Shown: positions 8,192 through 17,887 of the stretch, piece by piece
How positions within the stretch are numbered: position 1 is the stretch's first letter
Layout: every line of letters starts with the position of its first letter
Origin: an uncultured Clostridia bacterium
GTDB taxonomy: Bacteria > Bacillota > Clostridia > Oscillospirales > Acutalibacteraceae
DNA length: 64,000 bases
Assembly: GCA_947627725.1 (NCBI GenBank)
Contig: CANQXE010000002.1
Coordinates: 1 to 64,000 of the forward strand
Direction: 5' to 3'
Program-made: the position numbers and the translations under genes
Notes under the pieces: generated by a model
The model's database searches: none
Told to the model about the DNA's origin: nothing
Seen by the model: only the letters and a program-made list of their open reading frames with translations

Positions 8192-9067
8192 ATGAAGCAA
8201 AGAGTTATTACCGCAGTATGCCTTTTGGCAGTTCTTGCGGTTATTGTTTGGCAGATTAATACGCCTGTTCTTGCTGTGGCAGTTGCGTTTATCTCGGCTG
8301 TGGCAAGCGGTGAAATTATGAAATGCGCTAAAGTCAGGAATAAGTTTATACAAATCACGGGAATTATTTTTTCTGCCTGCGTACCGTTTTTCGCAAGTGA
8401 AAAGGTTATGGTACCGTTAATCAGCGCGCAGACTTGGGGCAGAATAATCGGCTTTATTCCAAATATTATATTTGTTATAGCGTTATGCCTCGTATTTCTT
8501 TTGGCAATGCTTAAGGGTTATGCGTATACAAGCTTTGAGGACGTGACCGTGTCTGTATTTGCCTGCGTCGCTGTTCCGTTTGCTTTCGGTATGTTTATAA
8601 GACTAAGGGATATGTTTGACAATATACAGCTCGGTGTTTATCTTATTTTCTTTGCGCTTATCTGCGCTCTGGCAACCGATTCCGGCGCGCAGCTTACAGG
8701 TATGGCAATCGGGAAGCATAAAATGTCTCCGAATATTTCACCGAAGAAAACTGTTGAGGGAGCAGTCGGAGGGCTTGTTTTCAGCCTGATTTTAAATGCC
8801 GTTGCCATTGTGATTTATAATAAGGCGGCAGACGCTCCGCTTGATAAAGCTATGACCGTTCTTCTTCTCCTTTGTTGTATACCTGTTTCGTTTATGGGTA
8901 TGATGGGCGATTTGTCGGCGTCGGTTTTAAAAAGAAACTTCGGCGTTAAGGATTTCGGGAAAATTTTTCCCGGTCACGGAGGAGTTATGGACAGACTTGA
9001 TTCCACGCTTTTCACTCTCCCGTGTACGTATGCCATAGCGCTTCTCGCGCAAATTTTTATTCGTTAA
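8192..9067 (+). CDS. cdsA: Phosphatidate cytidylyltransferase
   Basis: Integral membrane enzyme that makes CDP-diacylglycerol from phosphatidate and CTP. Its 291 residues show about eight hydrophobic segments. The family signature is in the last third: GDLSASVLKRNFGVKDFGK followed by PGHGGVMDRLDS, with the essential aspartates. The SD sequence CGGAGGA lies at the end of uppS and the intergenic gap is two bases, so translation is coupled. The gene is in its canonical place between uppS and dxr. Confidence 0.96.
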   Translation: MKQRVITAVCLLAVLAVIVWQINTPVLAVAVAFISAVASGEIMKCAKVRNKFIQITGIIFSACVPFFASEKVMVPLISAQTWGRIIGFIPNIIFVIALCLVFLLAMLKGYAYTSFEDVTVSVFACVAVPFAFGMFIRLRDMFDNIQLGVYLIFFALICALATDSGAQLTGMAIGKHKMSPNISPKKTVEGAVGGLVFSLILNAVAIVIYNKAADAPLDKAMTVLLLLCCIPVSFMGMMGDLSASVLKRNFGVKDFGKIFPGHGGVMDRLDSTLFTLPCTYAIALLAQIFIR

Positions 9068-9095
9068 ATATTAAACAGTAAAAACAGGTGTTAAA

Positions 9096-10241
9096 ATGAA
9101 AAATATTTCACTTTTAGGTTCAACAGGCTCAATAGGTACGCAGAGCCTTGACGTATGCCGAATGCACGGCTATAAGGTTAAATGTCTGACAGCGAACTCA
9201 AATGTTGATGTTATTGAAAAACAGATAAGAGAATTCAAGCCTGAGCTTGTTTGTATGATGAACGAGACATCGGCAAAGGAGCTTAAGGACAGAATTAAAG
9301 ATACCTGCACAAAAGTTACCTGCGGTATGGACGGTCTCATTGCGTGCGCAGTATATGAAAAAGCGGATACGGTGCTTAATTCAGTAGTCGGTATGGTTGG
9401 ACTTCAGCCCACTCTTGAGGCAATAAAGGCTAAAAAGACTATTGCTCTCGCTAACAAGGAAACGCTTGTGGCAGGAGGTCATCTGGTCACAAACCTCGCA
9501 AAAGAAAACAGTGTGGATATTCTGCCTGTTGACAGCGAGCATTCCGCAATTTTTCAGTCAATGCAGGGTATGCCTAATAACAAGGCGGTTAAAAAAATTA
9601 TTCTTACCGCGTCGGGAGGTCCTTTTTTCGGCAGAAAATTATCGGAGCTTGAAAATGTTACGGCTTCGGACGCTCTTAAGCATCCGAACTGGGATATGGG
9701 CGCCAAAATTACCATAGATTCAGCTACAATGATGAATAAGGGACTTGAATTTATTGAGGCAAAATGGCTTTTTGATATGCCTAATGAGAATATTGAAATA
9801 GTCGTTCACAGGGAGTCGGTTGTTCATTCAGCCATTGTTTATCAGGATAATTCGATGATTGCCCAGCTCGGCGTGCCGGATATGAGAATACCTATTCAGT
9901 ACGCGCTTACTTATCCAGAACGTGAGCCGAGTCCCGTTAAGGAGCTGTCTCTTGCGGAATACGGCAAGCTTACATTTTTTGAGCCTGATTATGAAACCTT
10001 TAAGTGCATAGACGTTTGCAGGAGAGCAATAGATATGGGCGGGCTTCATCCTGCGGCGGCAAACGGCGCAAATGAGGAAAGCGTAAAACTTTTCCTGAAC
10101 GGTAAAATTAAATTTACAGATATTGCATATCTTAATAACGAGGCAATGCTTAATGCCTCAGATAAAAAAGATTTTACTCTTGAGGATGTTCTTGAAACGG
10201 ACAGAACAGCGCGTGAGTATGTTATTGAGGCGGTTAAGTGA
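9096..10241 (+). CDS. dxr: 1-deoxy-D-xylulose 5-phosphate reductoisomerase
   Basis: Second enzyme of the MEP isoprenoid pathway; converts DXP to MEP with NADPH and a divalent metal. Length 381. The N-terminal NADPH-binding motif LGSTGSIGTQSLDV is at residues 6-19. The metal/substrate region contains PVDSEHSAIFQ, SGGPFF and HPNWDMGAKITIDSATMMNKG. The start ATG has only a modest SD (CAGGTG). It overlaps the rseP start by four bases. With ispG three genes on, this block carries two MEP-pathway steps next to the undecaprenyl synthase that uses their product. Confidence 0.97.
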   Translation: MKNISLLGSTGSIGTQSLDVCRMHGYKVKCLTANSNVDVIEKQIREFKPELVCMMNETSAKELKDRIKDTCTKVTCGMDGLIACAVYEKADTVLNSVVGMVGLQPTLEAIKAKKTIALANKETLVAGGHLVTNLAKENSVDILPVDSEHSAIFQSMQGMPNNKAVKKIILTASGGPFFGRKLSELENVTASDALKHPNWDMGAKITIDSATMMNKGLEFIEAKWLFDMPNENIEIVVHRESVVHSAIVYQDNSMIAQLGVPDMRIPIQYALTYPEREPSPVKELSLAEYGKLTFFEPDYETFKCIDVCRRAIDMGGLHPAAANGANEESVKLFLNGKIKFTDIAYLNNEAMLNASDKKDFTLEDVLETDRTAREYVIEAVK

Positions 10242-11278
10242 GTATCAGTTCTATTTGGAATACGGTTTATCCGATTATAATTGCAATTCTTTTTTTTGAG
10301 TTGATCATCATCATTCATGAGGGCGGACATTTTGCGGCGGCAAGGCTGATGAAAATCAAGGTAAATGAATTTTCTATCGGTATGGGTCCAAAGCTTTTTC
10401 AATTTCAGCGTAAGGACACAAAGTATACGCTTCGTTTGATTTTATTCGGCGGTTATTGCGCAATGGAGGGCGAGGATTCGGAAAGTGAGGACAAAAACGC
10501 CTTTGCAAACAAAAAGGTATGGCAGAGAATTTTTGTCGTTGCCGCCGGAGCAATTATGAATTTGATATTAGGTCTTGTAATTGTTCTGATTATCATATGC
10601 TCGCAGAATCTTGTCGGAACTACTCAGGTAGCGAAGTTTGAGGATACCGCTGTTTCGGCGCAGAGCGGTCTTCAGGTCGGTGATGATATCAAAAGCATTG
10701 ATGGTATGCGTGTTTACACCACAAACGATGTACAGACAGGACTTTCAAGAAGCGCTGACAGTACCGTCGATATGATTGTGAACCGAGACGGTGAGGATGT
10801 TAATCTTCAGGTCGAATTTGAGCTTGATGAATACGAGGGAACACAGTACATTAAAATGGACTTCTGGCTCAAGGGCGTTGAAAAGACCTTCGGCAATGTG
10901 ATAACACAAACCTTTAAGGAAACTGTTTCATATGCCCGTATGGTTTTTCTTTCCGTCCATGATTTGCTTGTAGGAAGATACGGACTGTCCGATTTAAGCG
11001 GTCCTGTCGGTGCCGTTTCGGTTGTATCGGACGCTGTTAAAACCTCCGTATTTTCAATGCTCAGAATTATGGCGCTACTTACAATCAATGTCGGACTTTT
11101 TAATCTTTTCCCCATACCAGCGCTCGACGGCTGGAGATTATTCATATTGATTGCAGAGGGAATTACACGAAAGAAGCTGCCTGCAAAGGCAGAATATATG
11201 ATTAACGCTGTGGGTCTTATTTTACTTCTCGGTCTTATGTGCCTTGTGACCTTCAGCGATATAACAAAGCTGTTTTAG
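10238..11278 (+). CDS. rseP: RseP-type site-2 intramembrane zinc protease
   Basis: An intramembrane metalloprotease of the M50 family (RseP/RasP), usually cleaving anti-sigma factors or signal-peptide remnants in the membrane. The zinc motif HEGGH sits in the first membrane helix (about residues 28-32). A single PDZ domain spans about residues 125-205. The third zinc ligand lies in NLFPIPALDGWRLF; the residue after LDG is Trp where Gly is usual. Length 346. It starts with GTG at 10238, overlapping the dxr stop by four bases, which implies translational coupling. Natural substrate unknown here. Confidence 0.94.
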   Translation: MSISSIWNTVYPIIIAILFFELIIIIHEGGHFAAARLMKIKVNEFSIGMGPKLFQFQRKDTKYTLRLILFGGYCAMEGEDSESEDKNAFANKKVWQRIFVVAAGAIMNLILGLVIVLIIICSQNLVGTTQVAKFEDTAVSAQSGLQVGDDIKSIDGMRVYTTNDVQTGLSRSADSTVDMIVNRDGEDVNLQVEFELDEYEGTQYIKMDFWLKGVEKTFGNVITQTFKETVSYARMVFLSVHDLLVGRYGLSDLSGPVGAVSVVSDAVKTSVFSMLRIMALLTINVGLFNLFPIPALDGWRLFILIAEGITRKKLPAKAEYMINAVGLILLLGLMCLVTFSDITKLF

Positions 11279-11301
11279 AAAAAATATTATCAGGTGAAAA
11301 T

Positions 11302-12351
11302 ATGGAAAGAAGAAAAAGTAAAAAGATTAAGCTCGGAAATACCTATATCGGCGGTGACAGCGAAATACTTGTTCAGAGTATGCTGAATATACCCGCCTCG
11401 GATATTGACGGCTCGGTTTCGCAGGCAAAGGAGCTTGCGGCGGCAGGCTGTCAGGTAATCCGCTTTGCTATCCCGAATAAAGAGGCGCTTAACCTTGTAG
11501 AGCCGATTAAAAATGCTGTCGATGTTCCGCTCGTTGCTGATATTCATTTTGACTACCGCCTCGCACTCGGCGCTGTTGAAAGGGGTATTGATAAAATTCG
11601 TATCAATCCCGGAAATATCGGCGACGATTCCCGTGTAAAGGCAGTAGCGGATGCATGCAGGACTAAAAATATTCCTATAAGGATAGGCGTTAATTCAGGC
11701 TCGCTTGAAAAGGAAATTCTCGCAAAATACGGCTCGCCGACACCGCAGGCAATGGTTAAATCCGCGCTTTATCACGCAAGGCTGCTTGAAAAATTTGATT
11801 TCGACGACATAGTTATTTCAATAAAATCGTCAAATGTAAACACAATGATAAGCGCATATGAGCTTGCCGCAAAACAGTGCGGATATCCTCTTCATCTCGG
11901 TGTAACGGAGGCAGGCACCGAGAGAATGGGTATTATTAAATCGTCTGTCGGCATCGGCTCGCTACTCACTCACGGCATAGGCGATACAATCCGCGTAAGC
12001 CTGACTGACGCACCTGTTAAAGAGGTTTTTGCCGCCTTTGATATCTTAAAAGCGGTCGGACTAAAAAATGACAGCCCGTATCTTATTTCCTGTCCCACCT
12101 GCGGCAGAACGAAGATTGACCTTGTTTCGCTTGCTAAGCAGGTTGAGGAAAGGCTCAGAAACTGCAAAAAGCCCATTAAGGTTGCGGTTATGGGATGTGT
12201 TGTAAACGGACCCGGCGAGGCTAAAGAGGCTGATATCGGTATTGCCGGAGGTGACGGCAACGGTTTGATATTTAAAAAGGGCGAGATACTCAGAAAAGTT
12301 GACGAAAAGGATTTACTTGAAGAATTAATGAAAGAAATTGAGAAATTGTGA
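11302..12351 (+). CDS. ispG: 4-hydroxy-3-methylbut-2-enyl diphosphate synthase
   Basis: Reductive [4Fe-4S] enzyme of the MEP pathway that converts MEcPP to HMBPP. Length 349 from the ATG at 11302, chosen because AGGTGA lies just upstream; a longer frame back to 11239 would run inside rseP. Motifs include QSMLN near the N-terminus, the TIM-barrel ADIHFDYRLA, and the cluster cysteines in SCPTCGR and MGCVVNGPGEA near the C-terminus. It sits where proS stands in Bacillus, a common arrangement in Clostridia. The stop overlaps the polC start. Confidence 0.97.
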   Translation: MERRKSKKIKLGNTYIGGDSEILVQSMLNIPASDIDGSVSQAKELAAAGCQVIRFAIPNKEALNLVEPIKNAVDVPLVADIHFDYRLALGAVERGIDKIRINPGNIGDDSRVKAVADACRTKNIPIRIGVNSGSLEKEILAKYGSPTPQAMVKSALYHARLLEKFDFDDIVISIKSSNVNTMISAYELAAKQCGYPLHLGVTEAGTERMGIIKSSVGIGSLLTHGIGDTIRVSLTDAPVKEVFAAFDILKAVGLKNDSPYLISCPTCGRTKIDLVSLAKQVEERLRNCKKPIKVAVMGCVVNGPGEAKEADIGIAGGDGNGLIFKKGEILRKVDEKDLLEELMKEIEKL

Positions 12352-15300
12352 TGAATAGATTTTCGGATTTTTTTTCAAATTACATAGACAGCAAAATGAT
12401 TTCCGTTATCGGAAACGGCGAAATAATTTCTTTTACGGTATCAAGGGAGAGGCGAACTCTTGAAATTGGTTTGCTGCTTGACAGCTTTCTTAGCTATTCC
12501 GTAATACACAAGGCTGAAAACGATATTGAAAAGGCGCTCGATTTGCGTAAAACGATTATCCATCCTGTTTTTCCGAAATCGGAATTTTCAATTAAAAATA
12601 TCGAACAAATACTTGAATATGTACAGAGGGAAACTTCTGCCGCTAACGGATTTTTTGAATCGGCAGAGGCGGAGATTGAGGATAATGTGCTGACTGTATT
12701 TCTTAAAAAAGGCGGCAAGGACGTTTTAGAATCTCAAAAGGTTGATACCGTGATTTCTAAAATTCTCGGTAAGCTTTTTAATGTTGATTATGATATCAGC
12801 TTTTTGGAGGTACAGGAGTTTGATATTGAAAAAGCAGTCAAGGACGCGGTGGCAGAAAAGCGTGAGGAGGAGAAACGCAAAAAGGAAGAGAAGGAAAAAA
12901 ATGTTGTTCACGAGCAGTGGGACGATCTTCCGCTTTACAAGGATACAATTAAGAATATTTTTGGCAAATCAATTAACGAGAAACCTAAACCAATTCAAGA
13001 AATAAGCGCGGACGACGGTTACATTACCGTTTGGGGTGATGTTCTTAAGACTGAGGTCAGGGATACAAAGCGCGGTGTAAGCAAGATTTTTAATTTTGAT
13101 ATTTCCGATTATACATCGTCTGTCACAGTTAAGATGTTTGAGGACAAGCATAAGATTGACCCTCTTATTGAAAAACTTAACGAATGCGGTACAGTTGTTA
13201 TTAACGGTGCTTATCAGTTTGATACATTTTCAAATCAATATGTTTTGCGTCCGTTTTCAATATCAAGCGTTAAAAAAATTGAAAAGACAGATGACGCAGA
13301 AGAAAAAAGAGTTGAACTCCATCTTCATACATCCCTTTCGGAAATGGACGGAATTTCATCTCCTAAATCACTAATAAACCGTGCGATAAAGTGGGGGCAC
13401 AGAGCAATAGCCGTAACAGACCACGGCGTTGTTCAGGCGCTTCCTGAGGCATATAATGCCGCAAAGGGTAAAATCAAGCTCATTCTCGGTATGGAGGGAT
13501 ATCTGGTCGACGACACAAAATATCCCGATTTTATGCGTCTCAAGCTCAAGCAGTTTAAACGTCACCACATTATTCTGCTTGTTAAGGAGGATAATTCTCT
13601 TGACGACTCTGTCCCAAAGGAAGAGCGAAAATACGGCAGAAAAAATTTGTATGAGCTTATTTCCTCTTCTCATATAAAGACATTTAAGTCACGCCCTTTA
13701 ATTCCCAAAAGTATGCTTGCGGAAAAAAGAGACGGTCTTATTATCGGCTCTGCCTGTGAGCAGGGCGAGCTTTATCAGGCGATTTTAGAGAAAAAAAGCG
13801 ACGAAGAAATTGAAAAAATTGCATCATTTTATGATTATCTTGAAATTCAGCCAAACGGCAACAACGCCTTTATGATAAGGTCAAACAGAGATATTCACGA
13901 GGGTATAAACAGTGAAGATGATTTGATTAAAATAAATAAAAAAATTATCGCTCTCGCCGATAAATTAGGTAAGCCTGTTGTTGCGACAGGTGATGTCCAT
14001 TTTCTTGACGAAAAAGACGCTCAGTTCAGGTCGATTATTATGGCGTCAAAGGGCTTTGAGGATTCGGATAATCAGGCGCCCCTTTATTTTAAAACCACTG
14101 ATGAAATGCTTGAGGACTTTGCGTGGGCAGGCGATAGGGCAAGGGAATTTGTTATTGACAATCCGAATAAAATTTCCGATATGATTATGGATGATATTCC
14201 GCCAATTCCGCCGGGAACTTTCCAGCCGCATATTGACGGAGCAAATGAGGAGCTTACCGAAAAATGCTGGACAAGGGCAAAGGAAATTTACGGCGACCCT
14301 GTACCCGAATACGTGGCAGAAAGGCTTCAGCGCGAGCTTGATTCAATTATAGGTCACGGCTTCGGTGTGCTTTATGTTATTGCTAAGCGTCTTGTTGAGG
14401 AGAGCGAACGAAACGGCTACCTTGTCGGTTCAAGAGGCTCGGTCGGTTCCTCCTTTGCGGCGCATATGGGCGGTATATCGGAGGTTAATCCTCTCGCTCC
14501 GCATTATTACTGTAAAAACTGCAAGCACAGCGAATTCTTTACTCACGGCGAGGTCGGCTCGGGCTTTGACCTCCCGCCGAAAAACTGCCCAAAGTGCAAT
14601 ACCCCTATGAAGCGTGACGGACACGAGATTCCGTTTGAAACCTTTCTCGGCTTTGACGGCGACAAGGAGCCTGATATCGACCTTAATTTTTCAGGCGAAT
14701 ATCAGTCACGCTCGCACAGATATACCGAAGAACTGTTCGGCAAGGAATATGTGTTCAAGGCCGGAACAATGGCAACCGTTGCGGACAAAACAGCATACGG
14801 CTATGTAATGAAATATCTTGACGAACGCGGTCTCACCGCCTCAACCTCTAAGGCGGAAATTGACAGACTTACTGCCGGCTGTACGGGTGTTAAGCGTACT
14901 ACAGGACAGCACCCCGGCGGTATGGTTGTTGTTCCCGATAAGTATACGGTTGAGGATTTCACCCCTATTCAGTATCCGTCAAATGATGAGGATAAGGGTA
15001 CATATACTACTCATTTTGACTTTAAAAACTCGCTTCACGATACGCTTTTAAAGCTTGACGAGCTCGGACACGATAATCCTACTCTCTATAAATATCTTGA
15101 GGATTCAACAGGGATTCCCGTGATGGATGTTGATTTGTCCGACCCCAAGCTTTACAAGCTGATTACATCCACTGAGCCTATCGGCGTATCACCGCAGGAT
15201 ATAGACTGCAATACAGGCACGCTTGCAATTCCCGAAATGGGTACGCCGTTTGTTATCGGTATGCTTGAGGAGGCAAAGCCTAAGAATTTCGCAGATCTCC

Positions 15301-16157
15301 TCCAGATTTCAGGTCTGTCGCACGGTACGGACGTATGGCTTGGAAATGCACAGGAGCTCATAAAGAACGGTATCTGTACAATTTCCGAGGTAATCGGATG
15401 TCGTGATGATATTATGACGTATCTGATTCACAAGACAGAGAAATACGAAAAGGAAACAGGTAAGGAATCTCCTCTCTCAAAGAAGGACTGTTTTAAAATT
15501 ATGGAATATACCCGAAAGGGCAAAGCGCCAAAGGAGCTTCCGCCGTATGAGGAGGCGATGAAAACAGTCGGCGTTGAGCAGTGGTATATTGATTCCTGCT
15601 ATAAAATAAAGTATATGTTCCCAAAGGCGCACGCTGCCGCATATGTAATAGCGGCGCTCCGTCTTGCTTGGTACAAGATTTATTATCCGATTAATTTTTA
15701 CTCTGCGTATTTTACCGTGCGAGGCGGCGCGATTGACGCTGTTGCAGCAGTCGAGGGAAAGACTGCGGTAAAAAAGAAAATGGAGGAATTCAAAGCCAAG
15801 AAAAAGAATAATCTTCCCATTACACAAAAAGAAGAATCAACCTATGTAGTAAACCAGATTGTCATTGAAATGCTGGCAAGGGGTATCGAATTTCTCCCTG
15901 TGGATATATATAAATCCGATTCAAGAATTTATAAAATTGAAAACGGGAAAATCCGTCTGCCCTTCGGCGCCATTGACGGAATAGGCGAGAATGCCGCAAA
16001 GGCAATCGCAAACGCAAGAGAGGACGGCAACGGTGAATTTATGTCCTATGACGATCTTATGGCGCGAGCCGGTGTGGGAAAAAGCGTTGTTGATTCCCTG
16101 AAAGAAACAGGCGCGCTTGGCGATATGCCCGAATCAAACCAAATTTCCCTGTTTTAA
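12351..16157 (+). CDS. polC: DNA polymerase III alpha subunit, PolC type, lacking the exonuclease domain
   Basis: The replicative polymerase of low-GC Gram-positives. About 1268 residues, against about 1440 for typical PolC. Order seen: N-terminal domain (1-200, with a charged EEKRKKEEKEK linker), OB-fold (about 220-310), PHP domain, polymerase core with a four-cysteine zinc site (CKNC...CPKC) and catalytic DIDLNF, and the C-terminal clamp-binding QISLF. The proofreading exonuclease normally inserted in PHP is absent: after GMEGYLVDD only about 24 residues precede RHHIILLV, and no FDxET motif occurs anywhere. The PHP metal ligands appear complete: HLHTS, VTDHG, GME, RHH, GSAC and GDVHF. The frame is uninterrupted, so this looks designed rather than broken. 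ATG at 12351 overlaps the ispG stop; GTG at 12348 is an alternative. Confidence 0.96.
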   Translation: MNRFSDFFSNYIDSKMISVIGNGEIISFTVSRERRTLEIGLLLDSFLSYSVIHKAENDIEKALDLRKTIIHPVFPKSEFSIKNIEQILEYVQRETSAANGFFESAEAEIEDNVLTVFLKKGGKDVLESQKVDTVISKILGKLFNVDYDISFLEVQEFDIEKAVKDAVAEKREEEKRKKEEKEKNVVHEQWDDLPLYKDTIKNIFGKSINEKPKPIQEISADDGYITVWGDVLKTEVRDTKRGVSKIFNFDISDYTSSVTVKMFEDKHKIDPLIEKLNECGTVVINGAYQFDTFSNQYVLRPFSISSVKKIEKTDDAEEKRVELHLHTSLSEMDGISSPKSLINRAIKWGHRAIAVTDHGVVQALPEAYNAAKGKIKLILGMEGYLVDDTKYPDFMRLKLKQFKRHHIILLVKEDNSLDDSVPKEERKYGRKNLYELISSSHIKTFKSRPLIPKSMLAEKRDGLIIGSACEQGELYQAILEKKSDEEIEKIASFYDYLEIQPNGNNAFMIRSNRDIHEGINSEDDLIKINKKIIALADKLGKPVVATGDVHFLDEKDAQFRSIIMASKGFEDSDNQAPLYFKTTDEMLEDFAWAGDRAREFVIDNPNKISDMIMDDIPPIPPGTFQPHIDGANEELTEKCWTRAKEIYGDPVPEYVAERLQRELDSIIGHGFGVLYVIAKRLVEESERNGYLVGSRGSVGSSFAAHMGGISEVNPLAPHYYCKNCKHSEFFTHGEVGSGFDLPPKNCPKCNTPMKRDGHEIPFETFLGFDGDKEPDIDLNFSGEYQSRSHRYTEELFGKEYVFKAGTMATVADKTAYGYVMKYLDERGLTASTSKAEIDRLTAGCTGVKRTTGQHPGGMVVVPDKYTVEDFTPIQYPSNDEDKGTYTTHFDFKNSLHDTLLKLDELGHDNPTLYKYLEDSTGIPVMDVDLSDPKLYKLITSTEPIGVSPQDIDCNTGTLAIPEMGTPFVIGMLEEAKPKNFADLLQISGLSHGTDVWLGNAQELIKNGICTISEVIGCRDDIMTYLIHKTEKYEKETGKESPLSKKDCFKIMEYTRKGKAPKELPPYEEAMKTVGVEQWYIDSCYKIKYMFPKAHAAAYVIAALRLAWYKIYYPINFYSAYFTVRGGAIDAVAAVEGKTAVKKKMEEFKAKKKNNLPITQKEESTYVVNQIVIEMLARGIEFLPVDIYKSDSRIYKIENGKIRLPFGAIDGIGENAAKAIANAREDGNGEFMSYDDLMARAGVGKSVVDSLKETGALGDMPESNQISLF

Positions 16158-16169
16158 AATAATTTATAC

Positions 16170-16198
16170 TTGACATTAAATGTTTAGTGTGGTAGCAT
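16170..16198 (+). promoter_or_regulatory. Promoter of the histidine operon
   Basis: TTGACA (16170-16175), 17 bases, TAGCAT (16193-16198). A short imperfect dyad (GGTAG...CTACC) overlaps and follows the -10 box and could be an operator. The roughly 50-base leader is too short for a T-box. Confidence 0.6.
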
Positions 16199-16256
16199 AG
16201 TAACACTCTACCGTACTAAAGTAGGCATTAACATAATTTCAGTCAAGGAGAATGTT

Positions 16257-17870
16257 ATGAAAAGATATTCTAAGCTGACCCCTCAGGGCAGCCGTGATTT
16301 GCTGTTTGAGGAATGTGATGACAGAAGAAGGGTGGAAGCCGTCCTTTCTGACATATTTAAGGAAAATAATTACCGCAAGGTAATGACTCCCACCATAGAA
16401 TTTTTTGATGTTTTTAAAAGCGATACTTTAGGCATTGAGCCTGAGGAAATGTATAAGCTTTCCGACAATCAGGGCAGAACTACCGTTTTGCGTCCGGACA
16501 ATACTGCGCCAATCGCGCGCCTTGTTGCTACAAGACTTTCAAACGAGGATTTTCCCGTAAGACTTTATTATAATCAGAATGTTTATGTCCGCAATAAGCA
16601 GCTTGCCGGCAGGACGGATGAAATTGAGCAGAGCGGTATTGAGCTTATCGGCGACGGCAGTATTGACGCTGATATTGAGGTAATATCAATGGCTTACGAG
16701 GCTCTCAAACGAAATGAGGTACAGTCCTTTAAGCTTGAACTCTGTCATGCTGGATTTTTTAACGCGATACTTGACAAAATGAATTTGTCCGCGTCACAAA
16801 AGGCGGATATATGCAGTTTTATTGAGGGCAAAAATTATTCCGCTCTCGGTGATATGCTTGATAAAATCGGCACGAGCAAAGAAGCTGAGATTATAAAGAA
16901 ACTGCCTAGACTTTTCGGTGATGTAGGTGTAATAAACGAGGCAAAGGCTCTTTACAGCGATAAGAAAGCGAATGATGCGCTCGACTATCTGAAGGACATT
17001 TATGAAAAGCTTTGCACACTTGGTTTTAAGGATAATATTCTTATAGATTTAAGTCTTGTAAACAGAAGCAATTATTATACGGGTGTGATTTTCAGGGGCT
17101 ATGCGCAGGGAAGCGGTGTTACAATTCTTTCAGGCGGAAGATATGATAATCTCATTTCAGAGTTCGGACTTGACGCGCCTGCCGTAGGCTTCGGCGTTAA
17201 TGTCAATGCGCTATGCGATATTATGCGTGAGGAGATAAATATTGACCGACCTCTGAGAATTGCGCTGACAAAGGGCAGACTTGAAAAATCATCTGTTTCC
17301 CTGTTTAAAACAATGGGTCTTGACACCTCTGAGCTTGAAAATAAGGGCAGACGGCTGATACTTCCCGTAGGTAATTATGAGGCTGTACTTTCAAAAGCGC
17401 CCGATGTTATCACATATGTTGAGCACGGTGTGTGCGATATTGGCGTTGTTGGCAAGGACACCATTGCGGAGCACGGCAATTCATTTTATGAAGTGATTGA
17501 CCTTAATATCGGAAAATGCCGTTTTGCGCTTGCCTGCCCGAAGGGGTCTGACTTCTTTTCAGGCTACAAGAGAAAGGTTGTCGCAAGCAAATATCCTAAG
17601 GTGGCTAAGGATTATTTTAAATCAAAGGGTATGGATGTGGATATAATCAAGATTGAGGGAAGTGTTGAGCTTGCTCCGCTGCTTGGTCTTGCTGACGGTA
17701 TTGTCGACATAGTAGAAACAGGCTCAACCTTAAAGGAAAACGGACTTGAAATTGTTGATGAGATTATGCCTATTTCAGCAAGAGTGATTGTAAATATGGC
17801 GTCAATGAAGCTCAGAAAAGAAGAGATTGAGAGCTTTTTAAGTGATTTGGAATTGGCGTCACAGGTATAA
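16257..17870 (+). CDS. hisZG: HisZ-HisG fusion: ATP phosphoribosyltransferase regulatory and catalytic parts
   Basis: First step of histidine synthesis (ATP + PRPP to phosphoribosyl-ATP). Residues 1 to about 325 are HisZ, the aaRS-like regulatory subunit: TPQGSRDLLFEE, the motif-2-like VLRPDNTAPIARL, and AGRTDEIEQSGIELIG. From about residue 331 follows a complete short-form HisG: RIALTKGRLEKSSV, YVEHGVCDIGVVGKD and the PRPP loop DGIVDIVETGSTLKENGL. In most bacteria with short HisG these are separate genes; here one unbroken frame of 537 residues joins them, and HisZ seems to lose its C-terminal segment of some 60 residues after GFGVNVNAL. A fusion would fix the subunits at 1:1. SD AAGGAGAA precedes the ATG. 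Confidence 0.93.
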   Translation: MKRYSKLTPQGSRDLLFEECDDRRRVEAVLSDIFKENNYRKVMTPTIEFFDVFKSDTLGIEPEEMYKLSDNQGRTTVLRPDNTAPIARLVATRLSNEDFPVRLYYNQNVYVRNKQLAGRTDEIEQSGIELIGDGSIDADIEVISMAYEALKRNEVQSFKLELCHAGFFNAILDKMNLSASQKADICSFIEGKNYSALGDMLDKIGTSKEAEIIKKLPRLFGDVGVINEAKALYSDKKANDALDYLKDIYEKLCTLGFKDNILIDLSLVNRSNYYTGVIFRGYAQGSGVTILSGGRYDNLISEFGLDAPAVGFGVNVNALCDIMREEINIDRPLRIALTKGRLEKSSVSLFKTMGLDTSELENKGRRLILPVGNYEAVLSKAPDVITYVEHGVCDIGVVGKDTIAEHGNSFYEVIDLNIGKCRFALACPKGSDFFSGYKRKVVASKYPKVAKDYFKSKGMDVDIIKIEGSVELAPLLGLADGIVDIVETGSTLKENGLEIVDEIMPISARVIVNMASMKLRKEEIESFLSDLELASQV

Positions 17871-17887
17871 ACGAGAGGTTTTAAAGT

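Noticed and set aside
13488-13570. A frameshift or deletion artefact that might explain the missing PolC exonuclease
   Set aside because: The reading frame is continuous, the PHP residues on both sides are in register, and no exonuclease motif appears in other frames nearby.
16199-16256. A T-box or histidine leader attenuator before the his operon
   Set aside because: The leader is about 50 bases, with no specifier loop, T-box sequence or terminator hairpin.
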